Source: Microbulbifer salipaludis (GTDB taxonomy: Bacteria > Pseudomonadota > Gammaproteobacteria > Pseudomonadales > Cellvibrionaceae). Taken from it: a stretch of 64,000 nucleotides of DNA. The translations under genes were made by a program, and so were the position numbers. The stretch is taken from NCBI RefSeq assembly GCF_017303155.1, contig NZ_JAEKJR010000001.1, positions 806,001-870,000 of the forward strand. Direction: 5' to 3'. Below, piece by piece: positions 17,687 to 25,533 of the stretch; the first letter of the stretch is position 1; each line of letters starts with the position of its first letter. Under the pieces are notes generated by a model. It was not told the DNA's origin, ran no database searches, and was given only the letters and a program-made list of their open reading frames with translations.

Positions 17687-19591
17687 TCAGTTGATCTTGG
17701 TTATGCCACCATTGAGGGTCAACATGGCTCCGGCCTTCACCTCAGCCGTCGCGTCGCCTTTACAGGACAGCATTACGCCCTTTATCTCGATTCCCGAAGG
17801 CTTGATCGAAATAGTGTTGCTGCCGACTTTCAGGTCTATCGATGTTTTGGAGGATATTTTTATTGCGCCCATCACGTCTATGGTCTGAGTGCCGGACTTT
17901 ACTTTCAGTTCCTGATTGCCGGAATCGAGTGTGATCGAGTGATCGCCCTTTATCTTGGTGGTCTGATTTCCCTTGCTGAGGGTGATGCTCTCATCCCCCT
18001 CGGCAATGGTAATGGTGCGATTTTTCTTGACTTCCAGCGTCTGGTTGTTATCGATCTTGCCAGATTGGTCATTGTGAATCAGGAAATTGTGATCTTTTCC
18101 TGCTTCCATATAGATTTCTTCGCTGCCCTTTTTATCTTCAAAGCGGAGCTCGTTAAATTTGCTAGTGTCATATTGGGTTTTCCAACCACTTTGAGTGGCT
18201 GTATAGCCTGGCCCGGTATTGTCACCGTTGTAGACCGCTCCAGTTACCACCGGTCGCTCCATATCGCCGTTGATGTAGGTGATAACGACTTCCTGACCTA
18301 CCCGCGGCACAAAGTTCGCACCCCAGTTATTACCGGAGAATGATTGCATTACCCGTACCCAACAACTGTTCTGCTTGGAGTTCCAGGGAAATCGCACCTT
18401 GACCTGTGTATAAGGGTCGTTAGAACCCCCCGACTCCGTGGCTTTTACGCTGAGTACTTCGGCCACCTGGGGTGCATGTATTTGTCTGGTGCTAGTGAAT
18501 GGATCTGGGCGCGGGGTTACCTTATCCGGGATGCAGGTGAAGGTATTCTTGAAGTGGGTATCATCACTGTTGCTGTCCGTGGCCGAGATGCGGACCGAGG
18601 TGAGTAGGTATTTTCCCTTTTCCGACTTGATGGTGTGATCGAGCTGGAACCAACCTCCTGCGGCCAGCGCGGGGCAATCACTGGTGCCGTGGCCGATGTC
18701 AAAGAGACTTTCCTCGGCCTCGATGGCGCGTTTTGCAAGTTCCTTGTGGTAGCTGTCCTGAAACACGTGCTCTGATTCGCCAGAAGCCTTAAAGTGATTG
18801 ATACCGTAAATATTTTGGATGAAGTCGCCAACACCGTTCAGCTTACTGGCTGTTTTGACGGACTGCAGATTGTTCTTCCCAGGAGTGAACTCATTGTAGT
18901 CCTTCAATTCATAGCCGCCGCGGTGATAGTTGAAGTCCCTGTGCCAGCTGCTTACTGAATTCTTGCGCGGATGGCTGCCTCCACCATCGTAATCGACTTT
19001 TTCGGAGATGCAGTCGTAATAGTCCTTATGGTCATCGCAGATAACCAATTCGTGGGCACCACTCTTCTGTACGAAATAGTATGATATCCCCTCCTGCGCC
19101 ATCAGTCGGTGAATGAACTGAAAGTCTGTTTCATTAAACTGGGTGCAATGCTCGCGGGCGATGTACTCAGACGTCAACTTGTCGCTGAACTTTATAACAC
19201 TGCTGTACTCACCGAGTACTTCTTTGATAATGTCCTTCGCTGACTTTTGCTCGAAAATGCGGTTTTTGCCGCCGAGATTGGTGAACCAAAGTCCCGGCTG
19301 TATTACGGCTATATACTTTCGCATGCCTTCTGCGTTTACGTCATGCATTGAGAAGTGTGTGACATACCCATCAATATACCGTTCTTTCTCTGCGTAGTGG
19401 ATGCTTGCTGTGAATGGTTTTCCCACGACATCTGCCTGCTCGATACCGTGATTCGTGGAGAGTAGTTTGAGCTGGTAGCGGTAAGGCTTGGATATGTGCT
19501 CTTCGCCATGCAGTGCCGTGGCGATAAAAGTATCTTTGCCGATCGAACAGTTCGTCCGAATCATGCGCTTGTCTTGATTGATAGAAGACAT
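17687..19591 (-). CDS. tssI: T6SS spike protein VgrG (TssI)
   Basis: This 634-residue VgrG has the N-terminal gp27-like half (LHGEEHISKPYRYQL and REHCTQFNETDFQFIHRLMA), the gp5-like OB region VKVRFPWNSK followed by RVMQSFSGNNWGANFVPRVG, and QEVVITYINGDMERPVVTG. The C-terminus is a beta-helix needle of alternating strands (IDNNQTLEVKKNRTITIAEG and similar). It ends at MLTLNGGITKIN, so there is no evolved effector domain. An AAGGA-type sequence precedes the start. It probably leads a vgrG-DUF6931-PAAR operon. Confidence 0.97.
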   Translation of the reverse strand: MSSINQDKRMIRTNCSIGKDTFIATALHGEEHISKPYRYQLKLLSTNHGIEQADVVGKPFTASIHYAEKERYIDGYVTHFSMHDVNAEGMRKYIAVIQPGLWFTNLGGKNRIFEQKSAKDIIKEVLGEYSSVIKFSDKLTSEYIAREHCTQFNETDFQFIHRLMAQEGISYYFVQKSGAHELVICDDHKDYYDCISEKVDYDGGGSHPRKNSVSSWHRDFNYHRGGYELKDYNEFTPGKNNLQSVKTASKLNGVGDFIQNIYGINHFKASGESEHVFQDSYHKELAKRAIEAEESLFDIGHGTSDCPALAAGGWFQLDHTIKSEKGKYLLTSVRISATDSNSDDTHFKNTFTCIPDKVTPRPDPFTSTRQIHAPQVAEVLSVKATESGGSNDPYTQVKVRFPWNSKQNSCWVRVMQSFSGNNWGANFVPRVGQEVVITYINGDMERPVVTGAVYNGDNTGPGYTATQSGWKTQYDTSKFNELRFEDKKGSEEIYMEAGKDHNFLIHNDQSGKIDNNQTLEVKKNRTITIAEGDESITLSKGNQTTKIKGDHSITLDSGNQELKVKSGTQTIDVMGAIKISSKTSIDLKVGSNTISIKPSGIEIKGVMLSCKGDATAEVKAGAMLTLNGGITKIN

Positions 19592-19678
19592 AACAGCCCA
19601 AAATCCTTATAGGTGCCAGCAGGTGCTTTGATTAAACCGCGCAGATAAATTGCTGCACTATTGACGTGCGTGAACGTC

Positions 19679-19715
19679 AAAAGCCGATGTGAGTGGCGAT
19701 TGCCACCCACATCGG
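19679..19715 (-). terminator. Terminator after hcp
   Basis: A long stem CCGATGTG-A-GTGGC (19684-19697) pairs with GCCAC-C-CACATCGG (19702-19715) with one internal mismatch and a 4-base loop. Read on the minus strand it is followed by TTTT. It separates hcp from vgrG, which fits very high hcp expression with little read-through. Confidence 0.85.
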
Positions 19716-19734
19716 GTCAATTCGCCTAGATTGA

Positions 19735-20223
19735 TTACAGCGGAGTCGCGGTGGACAGGTCGTATCCGACACGCATGTTTTTCGGGTTCTTGTTGGTTTT
19801 ATCCGCGTGGTTGAGGTCGGCTTCAATTTTGGAGAAGCTCAGGGAGATGGCCTCCTGAGGTGCGCCGCCGGAAGAAGCAGAAATACTGTACGAAGAGATG
19901 ATGACATCTTCCAGGTTGTAGACTGCAAATTTCTCAACGGAGTTGGCACCAGTTTGTACAACGTGGATTTCAACTTTGACGCCTTCGTCACCAGTGACAG
20001 AAGCCTTGAACAGGCCGCCAGAAGCTGCATCGATACGCTTGGTGACGGTAACTTCACTGAGGCTCGGGCGAGACGCTTCGCGGTTGGCAACCGCGCCTGC
20101 TTCCATGCTGATGCCACGACCTACGCCGAAGTTAAAGCTGTCAACTTCAATCCAGTCTTCATAGCCCTTGGCGGTTACGTTGCCAGCGGGCGCCTTGCTG
20201 TTGAAGTTCATGTAAATAGCCAT
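19735..20223 (-). CDS. hcp: T6SS tube protein Hcp (TssD)
   Basis: Hcp forms the hexameric rings of the secreted inner tube. The 162-residue product opens MAIYMNFNSKAPAGNVTAKG and has WIEVDSFNFGVGRGI, then EVTVTKRIDAASGGLFKASV and VISSYSISASSGGAPQEAISLSF, all typical of Hcp. GAGGGA lies upstream of the ATG. It is a single-gene unit bounded by a strong terminator, with a roughly 600-bp regulatory gap upstream that holds three repeated elements. Confidence 0.98.
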   Translation of the reverse strand: MAIYMNFNSKAPAGNVTAKGYEDWIEVDSFNFGVGRGISMEAGAVANREASRPSLSEVTVTKRIDAASGGLFKASVTGDEGVKVEIHVVQTGANSVEKFAVYNLEDVIISSYSISASSGGAPQEAISLSFSKIEADLNHADKTNKNPKNMRVGYDLSTATPL

Positions 20224-20371
20224 TGTTTATCCCTCAATATTTTTTGGACATGATGGTGGATATTCCTTTACCGCCATAAAGCAGTAACCGAGGTATTGCC
20301 GATTCGGCAAGCCGGACGGATTTAAGCAGACACACATGTAAAAAAAAACTGTTAAAGAGAATGTGCTAATT

Positions 20372-20514
20372 GACTCTGACACTAATTCCTGCGCATGCCG
20401 ATAATAGACCGCACGGTAATTGGCGCATACTAAATGCACTCTGGCACGAATTAAATGAATTGCGTCTGCGTGCCTGTTATACATCTCCGGATCTATCCGA
20501 CTCTGACACGATTT
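20372..20514. repeat. Three spaced copies of a 16-bp element upstream of hcp and the kinase gene
   Basis: Copies at 20372-20387, 20437-20452 and 20499-20514 share GACTCTGACACNAATT with one to three differences. Start-to-start spacings are 65 and 62 bp, about six helical turns. A half copy (GACTCTAATT) lies near 20518. They are direct repeats, not palindromes. Placement in the divergent gap between hcp (minus) and the kinase gene (plus) suggests regulator-binding sites (inference). The rest of 20224-20824 holds no gene I can support. Confidence 0.6.
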
Positions 20515-20653
20515 AACGACTCTAATTGGTACTGAGTTACAAAAAGTCACGTGTACTCATGATTTGTTGGTACGCTCGTTTTAGTTGTCGGCGTCTGCGA
20601 ACACTGTGTAATCAAATGTAATAAGGTTTCTGTGCTTTCGCGCCATCATCCAA

Positions 20654-20682
20654 TTGTTGCGAGAAAATCGCTCCTTTATACT
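20654..20682 (+). promoter_or_regulatory. Candidate sigma-70 promoter for the kinase gene
   Basis: TTGTTG (20654-20659), a 17-bp spacer and TATACT (20677-20682) fit a vegetative promoter, about 140 bp upstream of the kinase start. Called by eye. Confidence 0.5.
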
Positions 20683-20824
20683 TCGCGCTTCTTTAGACAG
20701 TCTGCACAGCCCGCGCCGGTAGTTGTTGCTCTATCCGAATTTCTTAAATGGCGGTTGATCGTGCCGAATGTCACGCATAAGCAGAAAAGGGATTTTCTGT
20801 AACGTATACGCCAGGGAGATGGTA

Positions 20825-23401
20825 GTGAGTGACAAGACCCGAATAGTCAAAAAAGCCGGAGAGAATCTATCTGCGTGTGATGATTCTGATGTGACGGTAT
20901 TTGTCGGTCATGAAAACACAGGCGCAAATGATCACCCACCTGTTGGTTCCAATCCGGGGCTGCTTCCCTCCGGAGCCGCAGAAAAGCCCTTGCAAGGCGC
21001 TGCTGCTACCGTAATCGTTGATTCTGGTGATCCCCGGTCTCCGGCAGCCAAGCCGTATGGGACTACACACTTCGTGCCGTCTACCTCGCGGGAAGGGGCG
21101 GTGACCAAAACCGTCATCAAGGGCCGCTTCGAGCTGGACAAGCTGCTGGGCGTGGGCGGCATGGGTGCCGTTTACAAGGCGCTCGACCGACGCAAGTTGG
21201 AAGCCAGTGATAGCGACCCCTATGTGGCGATCAAGCTACTGAACGAAGACTTCCAGAAGCACCCCGATGCTTTCATCTCCCTCCAGCGCGAGGCGCGGAA
21301 ATCCCAAACTCTTGCGCACCCCAATATCGTAACCGTGTACGACTTCGACCGCGAAGGCGACCGGGTTTTCATGACCATGGAGTTCCTTGAAGGGGCGCCC
21401 CTCGACAAGCTTCTGCGCGAACATGCGGATGTGGGCCTTGGTAGTGAGCGTGCATCGGCGATTTTGCATGATGTGTCGCAAGCCCTGATTTATGCGCATT
21501 CTCACAGGATCGTGCACTCGGACTTCAAGCCGGGAAACATATTTGTTACCCAGAAGAAGGGCGCTAAGGTAATTGATTTTGGCATCGCACGCGCGGTGTC
21601 TGAGGGAGGTATTGCCAGCAAGGCTGGTGAGCAGACCATATTTGACGCCGGAACCCTGGGTGCACTCACGCCGGCCTATGCCAGCTATGAAATGCTCAAG
21701 GGCGGCGAGCCGGAACCCACAGATGACGTCTATGCGCTGGGATGCGTTGCCTATGAGCTGTTCAGTGGTCGCCATCCTTATAACAAGGTTCCTGCAGACA
21801 AGGCGTTTGCGCGCAAGCTGAAGCCGAAGCGCATACGCGCACTTAGCCGTCGCCAGTGGCGTGCCCTTGAAGCCGCACTTGCGTTCGAGCGATGCGACCG
21901 TACTGCCACGGTGGATAAGTTCGTTCATCAGTTTTTTGGCAAGGCGGGTTGGAAATGGGCCTTCGGCGGCCTGTTCGTTGCCACACTCGTAGCTGGTGGG
22001 TTTGGCTATGCCCATCTTGAGCAGGAAAACGTTGCCGAGCAGCAGCGGGTGAAAGTGGAGCTCGAAGATAAGCTGCAGCGCGAGCTGCTAGAGCGCCGTA
22101 TTGCGGACAAGCGCGAGGCAATCAGTCGGCTATTGGGCCTCAGTGTACTTACCGCTTCCTGGGAGCGGGACTTGCGCGTAGAGCTGGATGAATACATCGA
22201 TCTCAACCCTCGCGATGTGTCATTCCCTGAGTCCGTGCGACGGCAGGTATCCGATCTGTTTATTGCGGCGGCCACCGGTCAGTTGAATCTCGGTAATCTG
22301 GAGCCGGCAGAAGCCATGCTCGGCCGTGCCGCCCGCTGGAATGAACAGGTGGAAGGAGCCGAAGAAATTCGTGGCCAATTGGCCCAGGAGCGCAAGGAAT
22401 TGCGCCGGCGTCTGGAAGAGGAGCGAATTGCCGCTGAGCGCGAAGCCGAACGCTTGCGCCAGCAAGAGCTACGCGAGCAGCGCCAACTCGCTGCCGCCGC
22501 AAAGCAGCGCAAGATTGACGCGGTACTGGATGATATGGAATCCGCCCTGAGTTGCACCTTCGGGATGCAGATTTCTTCAATCGGCAGTGCACTCGGCCGG
22601 CTCGCCGAACTCGACAGGGCCAAGGCCGCGGTTCTGCGCCCGGTACTGGCAGAAGAGCTTGCCGGGTGCTTTGGGCGCTTGGCGGTGAGCAGCCCTGAGC
22701 GCACCGCGGGGCTGCTTCGGGAAGCGCGCATCATGCTACCTGCGCAGCGCCTGCTAGCGGATTTCGATATCGATTACTGTGCGCATCTGCGCCCGGGTAG
22801 TGGCGCCCGTGGTGATCGCTACACCTGTGCTGATCCGATGCGAGATGGAGGTTTCGGTCCGCAAATGGTGGTGGTGGCTGGTGCTTCCGGCAGGCCTCTG
22901 GCGGTGGGGCGTTACGAGATCTCAAACAGCGAATTTGCGCGCTTCTGTAATTCGACGGGCAAGTGTACTGGGGTGCAGCTCGATAGTGGCGCACTACCCG
23001 TGCATAACATCTCCCGAGCGCAGGCAGAGCAGTATATCCAGTGGCTTAGTGCTCAGACCGGGCGCAGTTACCGGTTGCCGAACGAAATCGAATGGTTTGC
23101 TGCGGCCAGCGCCAATGGTCAGCCCGAAGTCTCTGATCGTAACTGCACATTGCGATATGGCGGTATCGAGCGAGGGCTGGAGCTCGTCGCGGCTAACGCG
23201 GGCAAGGCCAACCCCTTCGGAATCGTTAACGCCGTGGGTAATGTTCAGGAGTGGGTCGTCAGTATAGACAAGAAGCTGATCGCCGCCGGCGGCAGTCGGG
23301 TGGATGCTATGAGCCGCTGTCTGGCCACCTCAAAAACACTGCACAGTGGCGCTGGTGATGAGATTACCGGCTTCCGCATCGTGCGCGATCTGGTGCGCTG
23401 A
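20825..23401 (+). CDS. ppkA: PpkA-like receptor Ser/Thr kinase with C-terminal FGE/SUMF1-like domain
   Basis: This single-pass kinase is predicted to sit in the inner membrane. The kinase domain covers about 97-365: glycine loop GVGGMGAVYK, ATP-binding Lys137 in VAIKLL, catalytic HSDFKPGN at 231-238 (HSD instead of the usual HRD) and DFG at 251-253. A membrane segment follows at about 379-397, then charged helical/coiled-coil stretches (about 400-580). From about 675 to the end there is an FGE-sulfatase-type fold (VGRYEISNSEFARFCNSTGK, YRLPNEIEWFAAA, NPFGIVNAVGNVQEWV, TGFRIVRDL). PpkA kinases activate T6SS by phosphorylating an FHA protein. The start is GTG at 20825 with GGGAG 6 bp upstream; ATG at 20768 or 20819 are alternatives. 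It lies 98 bp before tpsB on the same strand. Confidence 0.92.
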   Translation: MSDKTRIVKKAGENLSACDDSDVTVFVGHENTGANDHPPVGSNPGLLPSGAAEKPLQGAAATVIVDSGDPRSPAAKPYGTTHFVPSTSREGAVTKTVIKGRFELDKLLGVGGMGAVYKALDRRKLEASDSDPYVAIKLLNEDFQKHPDAFISLQREARKSQTLAHPNIVTVYDFDREGDRVFMTMEFLEGAPLDKLLREHADVGLGSERASAILHDVSQALIYAHSHRIVHSDFKPGNIFVTQKKGAKVIDFGIARAVSEGGIASKAGEQTIFDAGTLGALTPAYASYEMLKGGEPEPTDDVYALGCVAYELFSGRHPYNKVPADKAFARKLKPKRIRALSRRQWRALEAALAFERCDRTATVDKFVHQFFGKAGWKWAFGGLFVATLVAGGFGYAHLEQENVAEQQRVKVELEDKLQRELLERRIADKREAISRLLGLSVLTASWERDLRVELDEYIDLNPRDVSFPESVRRQVSDLFIAAATGQLNLGNLEPAEAMLGRAARWNEQVEGAEEIRGQLAQERKELRRRLEEERIAAEREAERLRQQELREQRQLAAAAKQRKIDAVLDDMESALSCTFGMQISSIGSALGRLAELDRAKAAVLRPVLAEELAGCFGRLAVSSPERTAGLLREARIMLPAQRLLADFDIDYCAHLRPGSGARGDRYTCADPMRDGGFGPQMVVVAGASGRPLAVGRYEISNSEFARFCNSTGKCTGVQLDSGALPVHNISRAQAEQYIQWLSAQTGRSYRLPNEIEWFAAASANGQPEVSDRNCTLRYGGIERGLELVAANAGKANPFGIVNAVGNVQEWVVSIDKKLIAAGGSRVDAMSRCLATSKTLHSGAGDEITGFRIVRDLVR

Positions 23402-23499
23402 GCACCGTATAAAAACATAGTGATCTGCTGACGATAGAACACTGCCTAGTGCGGAAAATCAGTCTGTGGATGCACGTGGCATATTCCAAGGGGGGAAAT

Positions 23500-25479
23500 G
23501 TGGCTTTGTTCAGTAAGGGATTATTGGTGGTCTCGGTGGCGGGAATGTTGCTAACTGGTTCGGAAGTGAGCGCGCAGGACGGCGACAGTGGTTTCCGCAG
23601 CCGGGTGCGCCAGGCGTTTGAACAGGATGTACCCCATATCAACGATACCGATGTATCGGAGGAGTTCGAGCGCCGCGCCAAGGAGGCCAGGGACCCTAAC
23701 CTGGATACGGACATTCCAGAGGTTTCCGGTCGTGAAATCGGCCCCCGTATCTCGGTGAAGAAATTCCGTTTCCATCGTCTGGAAGAGTACCCGGAATTCG
23801 GTATTGACCGCGAGACAGTCGAGGCAAAGGCCGAAGCACTCCGCGTCCAGTATATGAAGGAAGATAAGATTGTCGCAGCGGGTTACACCGTCGAGAACCT
23901 GCAAGAGATCGCACTACTACTCGAAGGCATGGGCGCGCGCTTTGCACCGGAAAATCTGGGAGCGAGGGAGCTGCGCAAGCTGATAAATACGCTGGAGCGT
24001 CAGAACGCCCAGCGTGGACTGAGCTATGTGGATTTGGAGGACATAGCCGCAGAGCTCACGCGTTTCTACCGCCAGCAGGGGTTGTTCCTGGCACAGGTGC
24101 AGATTCCAGCGCAGGAAGTGCAGGGTGGCGTGGTGACCTTTTCAGTGCAGGAGGGCGTACTCGGGCAAGTGGCGGTACACGACAACCAGAAGTACAGTGC
24201 AACGCAACTGGCTGACGCGTTTTCTTCGCAACAAGGAAAATTGGTCAATCACGACAGCATTGAAGAGTCGCTTTACCTGTTAAACGACTTGCCCGCGTTG
24301 AACGTTGCCGGCTACTTCAGCCCGGGCGACAACCCCGGTGAGACCCGCCTCAACCTAAAGGTACGTGATGAGAGCGGTTGGCGCCTGGTCACGCGCATGG
24401 ATAACCACGGCTCTACATTTACCGGCGACAACCGTATTTTCACTGCCGTCGACTGGTTCAATCCCCTTGGAATCGGTGACGAGCTCACGGTGGGTTATCT
24501 CAAGTCGTCCGGTATTGATGAATTTGATTCCGGATTCGGCTCGAATCTTGGGCAACTAAAATACAGCCTACCCCTGTTGAGTACGCGCACACGCATTCAA
24601 CTTTCGGCCGATTACAATAAGTTCAAGATTCATAATTCTGCAAACGAAGACGACTTCATTAACCTGCTCGAGCTTGAAGGCATCAATGAAAACTATGGCT
24701 TGAGTGTGGATCACAAATTCCGGCGTTCACGGGATTTCAATATCACCGGTACTGTCACGGTAACGGACAAGAAATCCGAAATGATGGCTGCGACGCCTAT
24801 CCTCGAACGCTGGGATCAGGCGCTCGGTGGCGAAGCTGGTATCTACGTGGATCACCTGTCCGGTGGGGGCATACCCATGCTGAACGTCATCAACGCGAAA
24901 ATACAGTATGGGGAGCTGAATAGCTACACCGGTGACACTAGCTTGGAAACGGATTCCGAGTTTCAAAAGTTCGCTGCGGAAACCAGTTCGTTGCTCTTTC
25001 TCCCAATGCCACTGACAGATTTGCAGTCGCGGCTTGTCGTAAAAAGCCGCTGGCAGTATAGCGATAATACCCTGCCATCTTTTGAGCAACTTTCCCTTGG
25101 CGGTGCCAACGGCGTGCGTGCGTTTGATGTGCGGGATTTTTCTGCCGATCAGGCCGGGCTGATCTCTGCCGAGTGGTATCCGTCTTTCCCCGAATCGATC
25201 AATCCCAAAATCTTTGGTAATCGCCTGAATGACATGCTGCAGGTGGCGGTGATTGCGGATGCTGGCTACGGCATCGTAAACAATCCTGAAGAGGATCTGA
25301 ACAATGACTGGGCAGCCCTCGCCGGGGCCGGCTTCCTGTTTAAGTTCAGTTGGGCCGAAAACTGGGCGAGCCAATTGTCGGTGGCCTGGCCGACGAGTTC
25401 CAAGTCATCCATTGAGGGTGCCGGAGACGATGCCGACAGTCCCACCCTATATGCAGACTTTTCCTACTTCCTGCAGTAA
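23500..25479 (+). CDS. Two-partner secretion outer-membrane transporter TpsB (FhaC/ShlB family)
   Basis: TpsB proteins export a cognate TpsA exoprotein across the outer membrane. The product of about 659 residues has a signal peptide (cleavage likely after VSA near 25). POTRA elements follow (DLEDIAAELTRFYRQQGLFL then AQVQIPAQEVQGGVVTFSVQ), then a 16-strand-type barrel that ends in FSYFLQ. The L6-loop signature reads GVRAFDVRDF where VRGF/Y is usual. About 65 extra residues lie between the first POTRA strand (FRFHRLEEYP near 88) and the helix near 173. The start is GTG at 23500 after AAGGGGGG; GTG 23449 and ATG 23470 are alternatives. tpsA begins 54 bp downstream. Confidence 0.93.
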   Translation: MALFSKGLLVVSVAGMLLTGSEVSAQDGDSGFRSRVRQAFEQDVPHINDTDVSEEFERRAKEARDPNLDTDIPEVSGREIGPRISVKKFRFHRLEEYPEFGIDRETVEAKAEALRVQYMKEDKIVAAGYTVENLQEIALLLEGMGARFAPENLGARELRKLINTLERQNAQRGLSYVDLEDIAAELTRFYRQQGLFLAQVQIPAQEVQGGVVTFSVQEGVLGQVAVHDNQKYSATQLADAFSSQQGKLVNHDSIEESLYLLNDLPALNVAGYFSPGDNPGETRLNLKVRDESGWRLVTRMDNHGSTFTGDNRIFTAVDWFNPLGIGDELTVGYLKSSGIDEFDSGFGSNLGQLKYSLPLLSTRTRIQLSADYNKFKIHNSANEDDFINLLELEGINENYGLSVDHKFRRSRDFNITGTVTVTDKKSEMMAATPILERWDQALGGEAGIYVDHLSGGGIPMLNVINAKIQYGELNSYTGDTSLETDSEFQKFAAETSSLLFLPMPLTDLQSRLVVKSRWQYSDNTLPSFEQLSLGGANGVRAFDVRDFSADQAGLISAEWYPSFPESINPKIFGNRLNDMLQVAVIADAGYGIVNNPEEDLNNDWAALAGAGFLFKFSWAENWASQLSVAWPTSSKSSIEGAGDDADSPTLYADFSYFLQ

Positions 25480-25533
25480 TCAAACTTCGATTTAAATGAT
25501 ATCGGCAGCGCCGCGGCGCCGCCATGGAGCTAA

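Noticed and set aside
20441..20465. TGGCACG-like sigma-54 -24 element upstream of hcp
   Set aside because: No TTGC-type -12 element at the required spacing; the match belongs to the three-copy repeat, whose other copies read TGACAC.
21511..21540. HSD instead of HRD in the kinase catalytic loop, suggesting a pseudokinase
   Set aside because: The catalytic Asp, the Lys and Asn of the loop, the VAIK lysine and DFG are intact; many bacterial Ser/Thr kinases vary at the Arg position.
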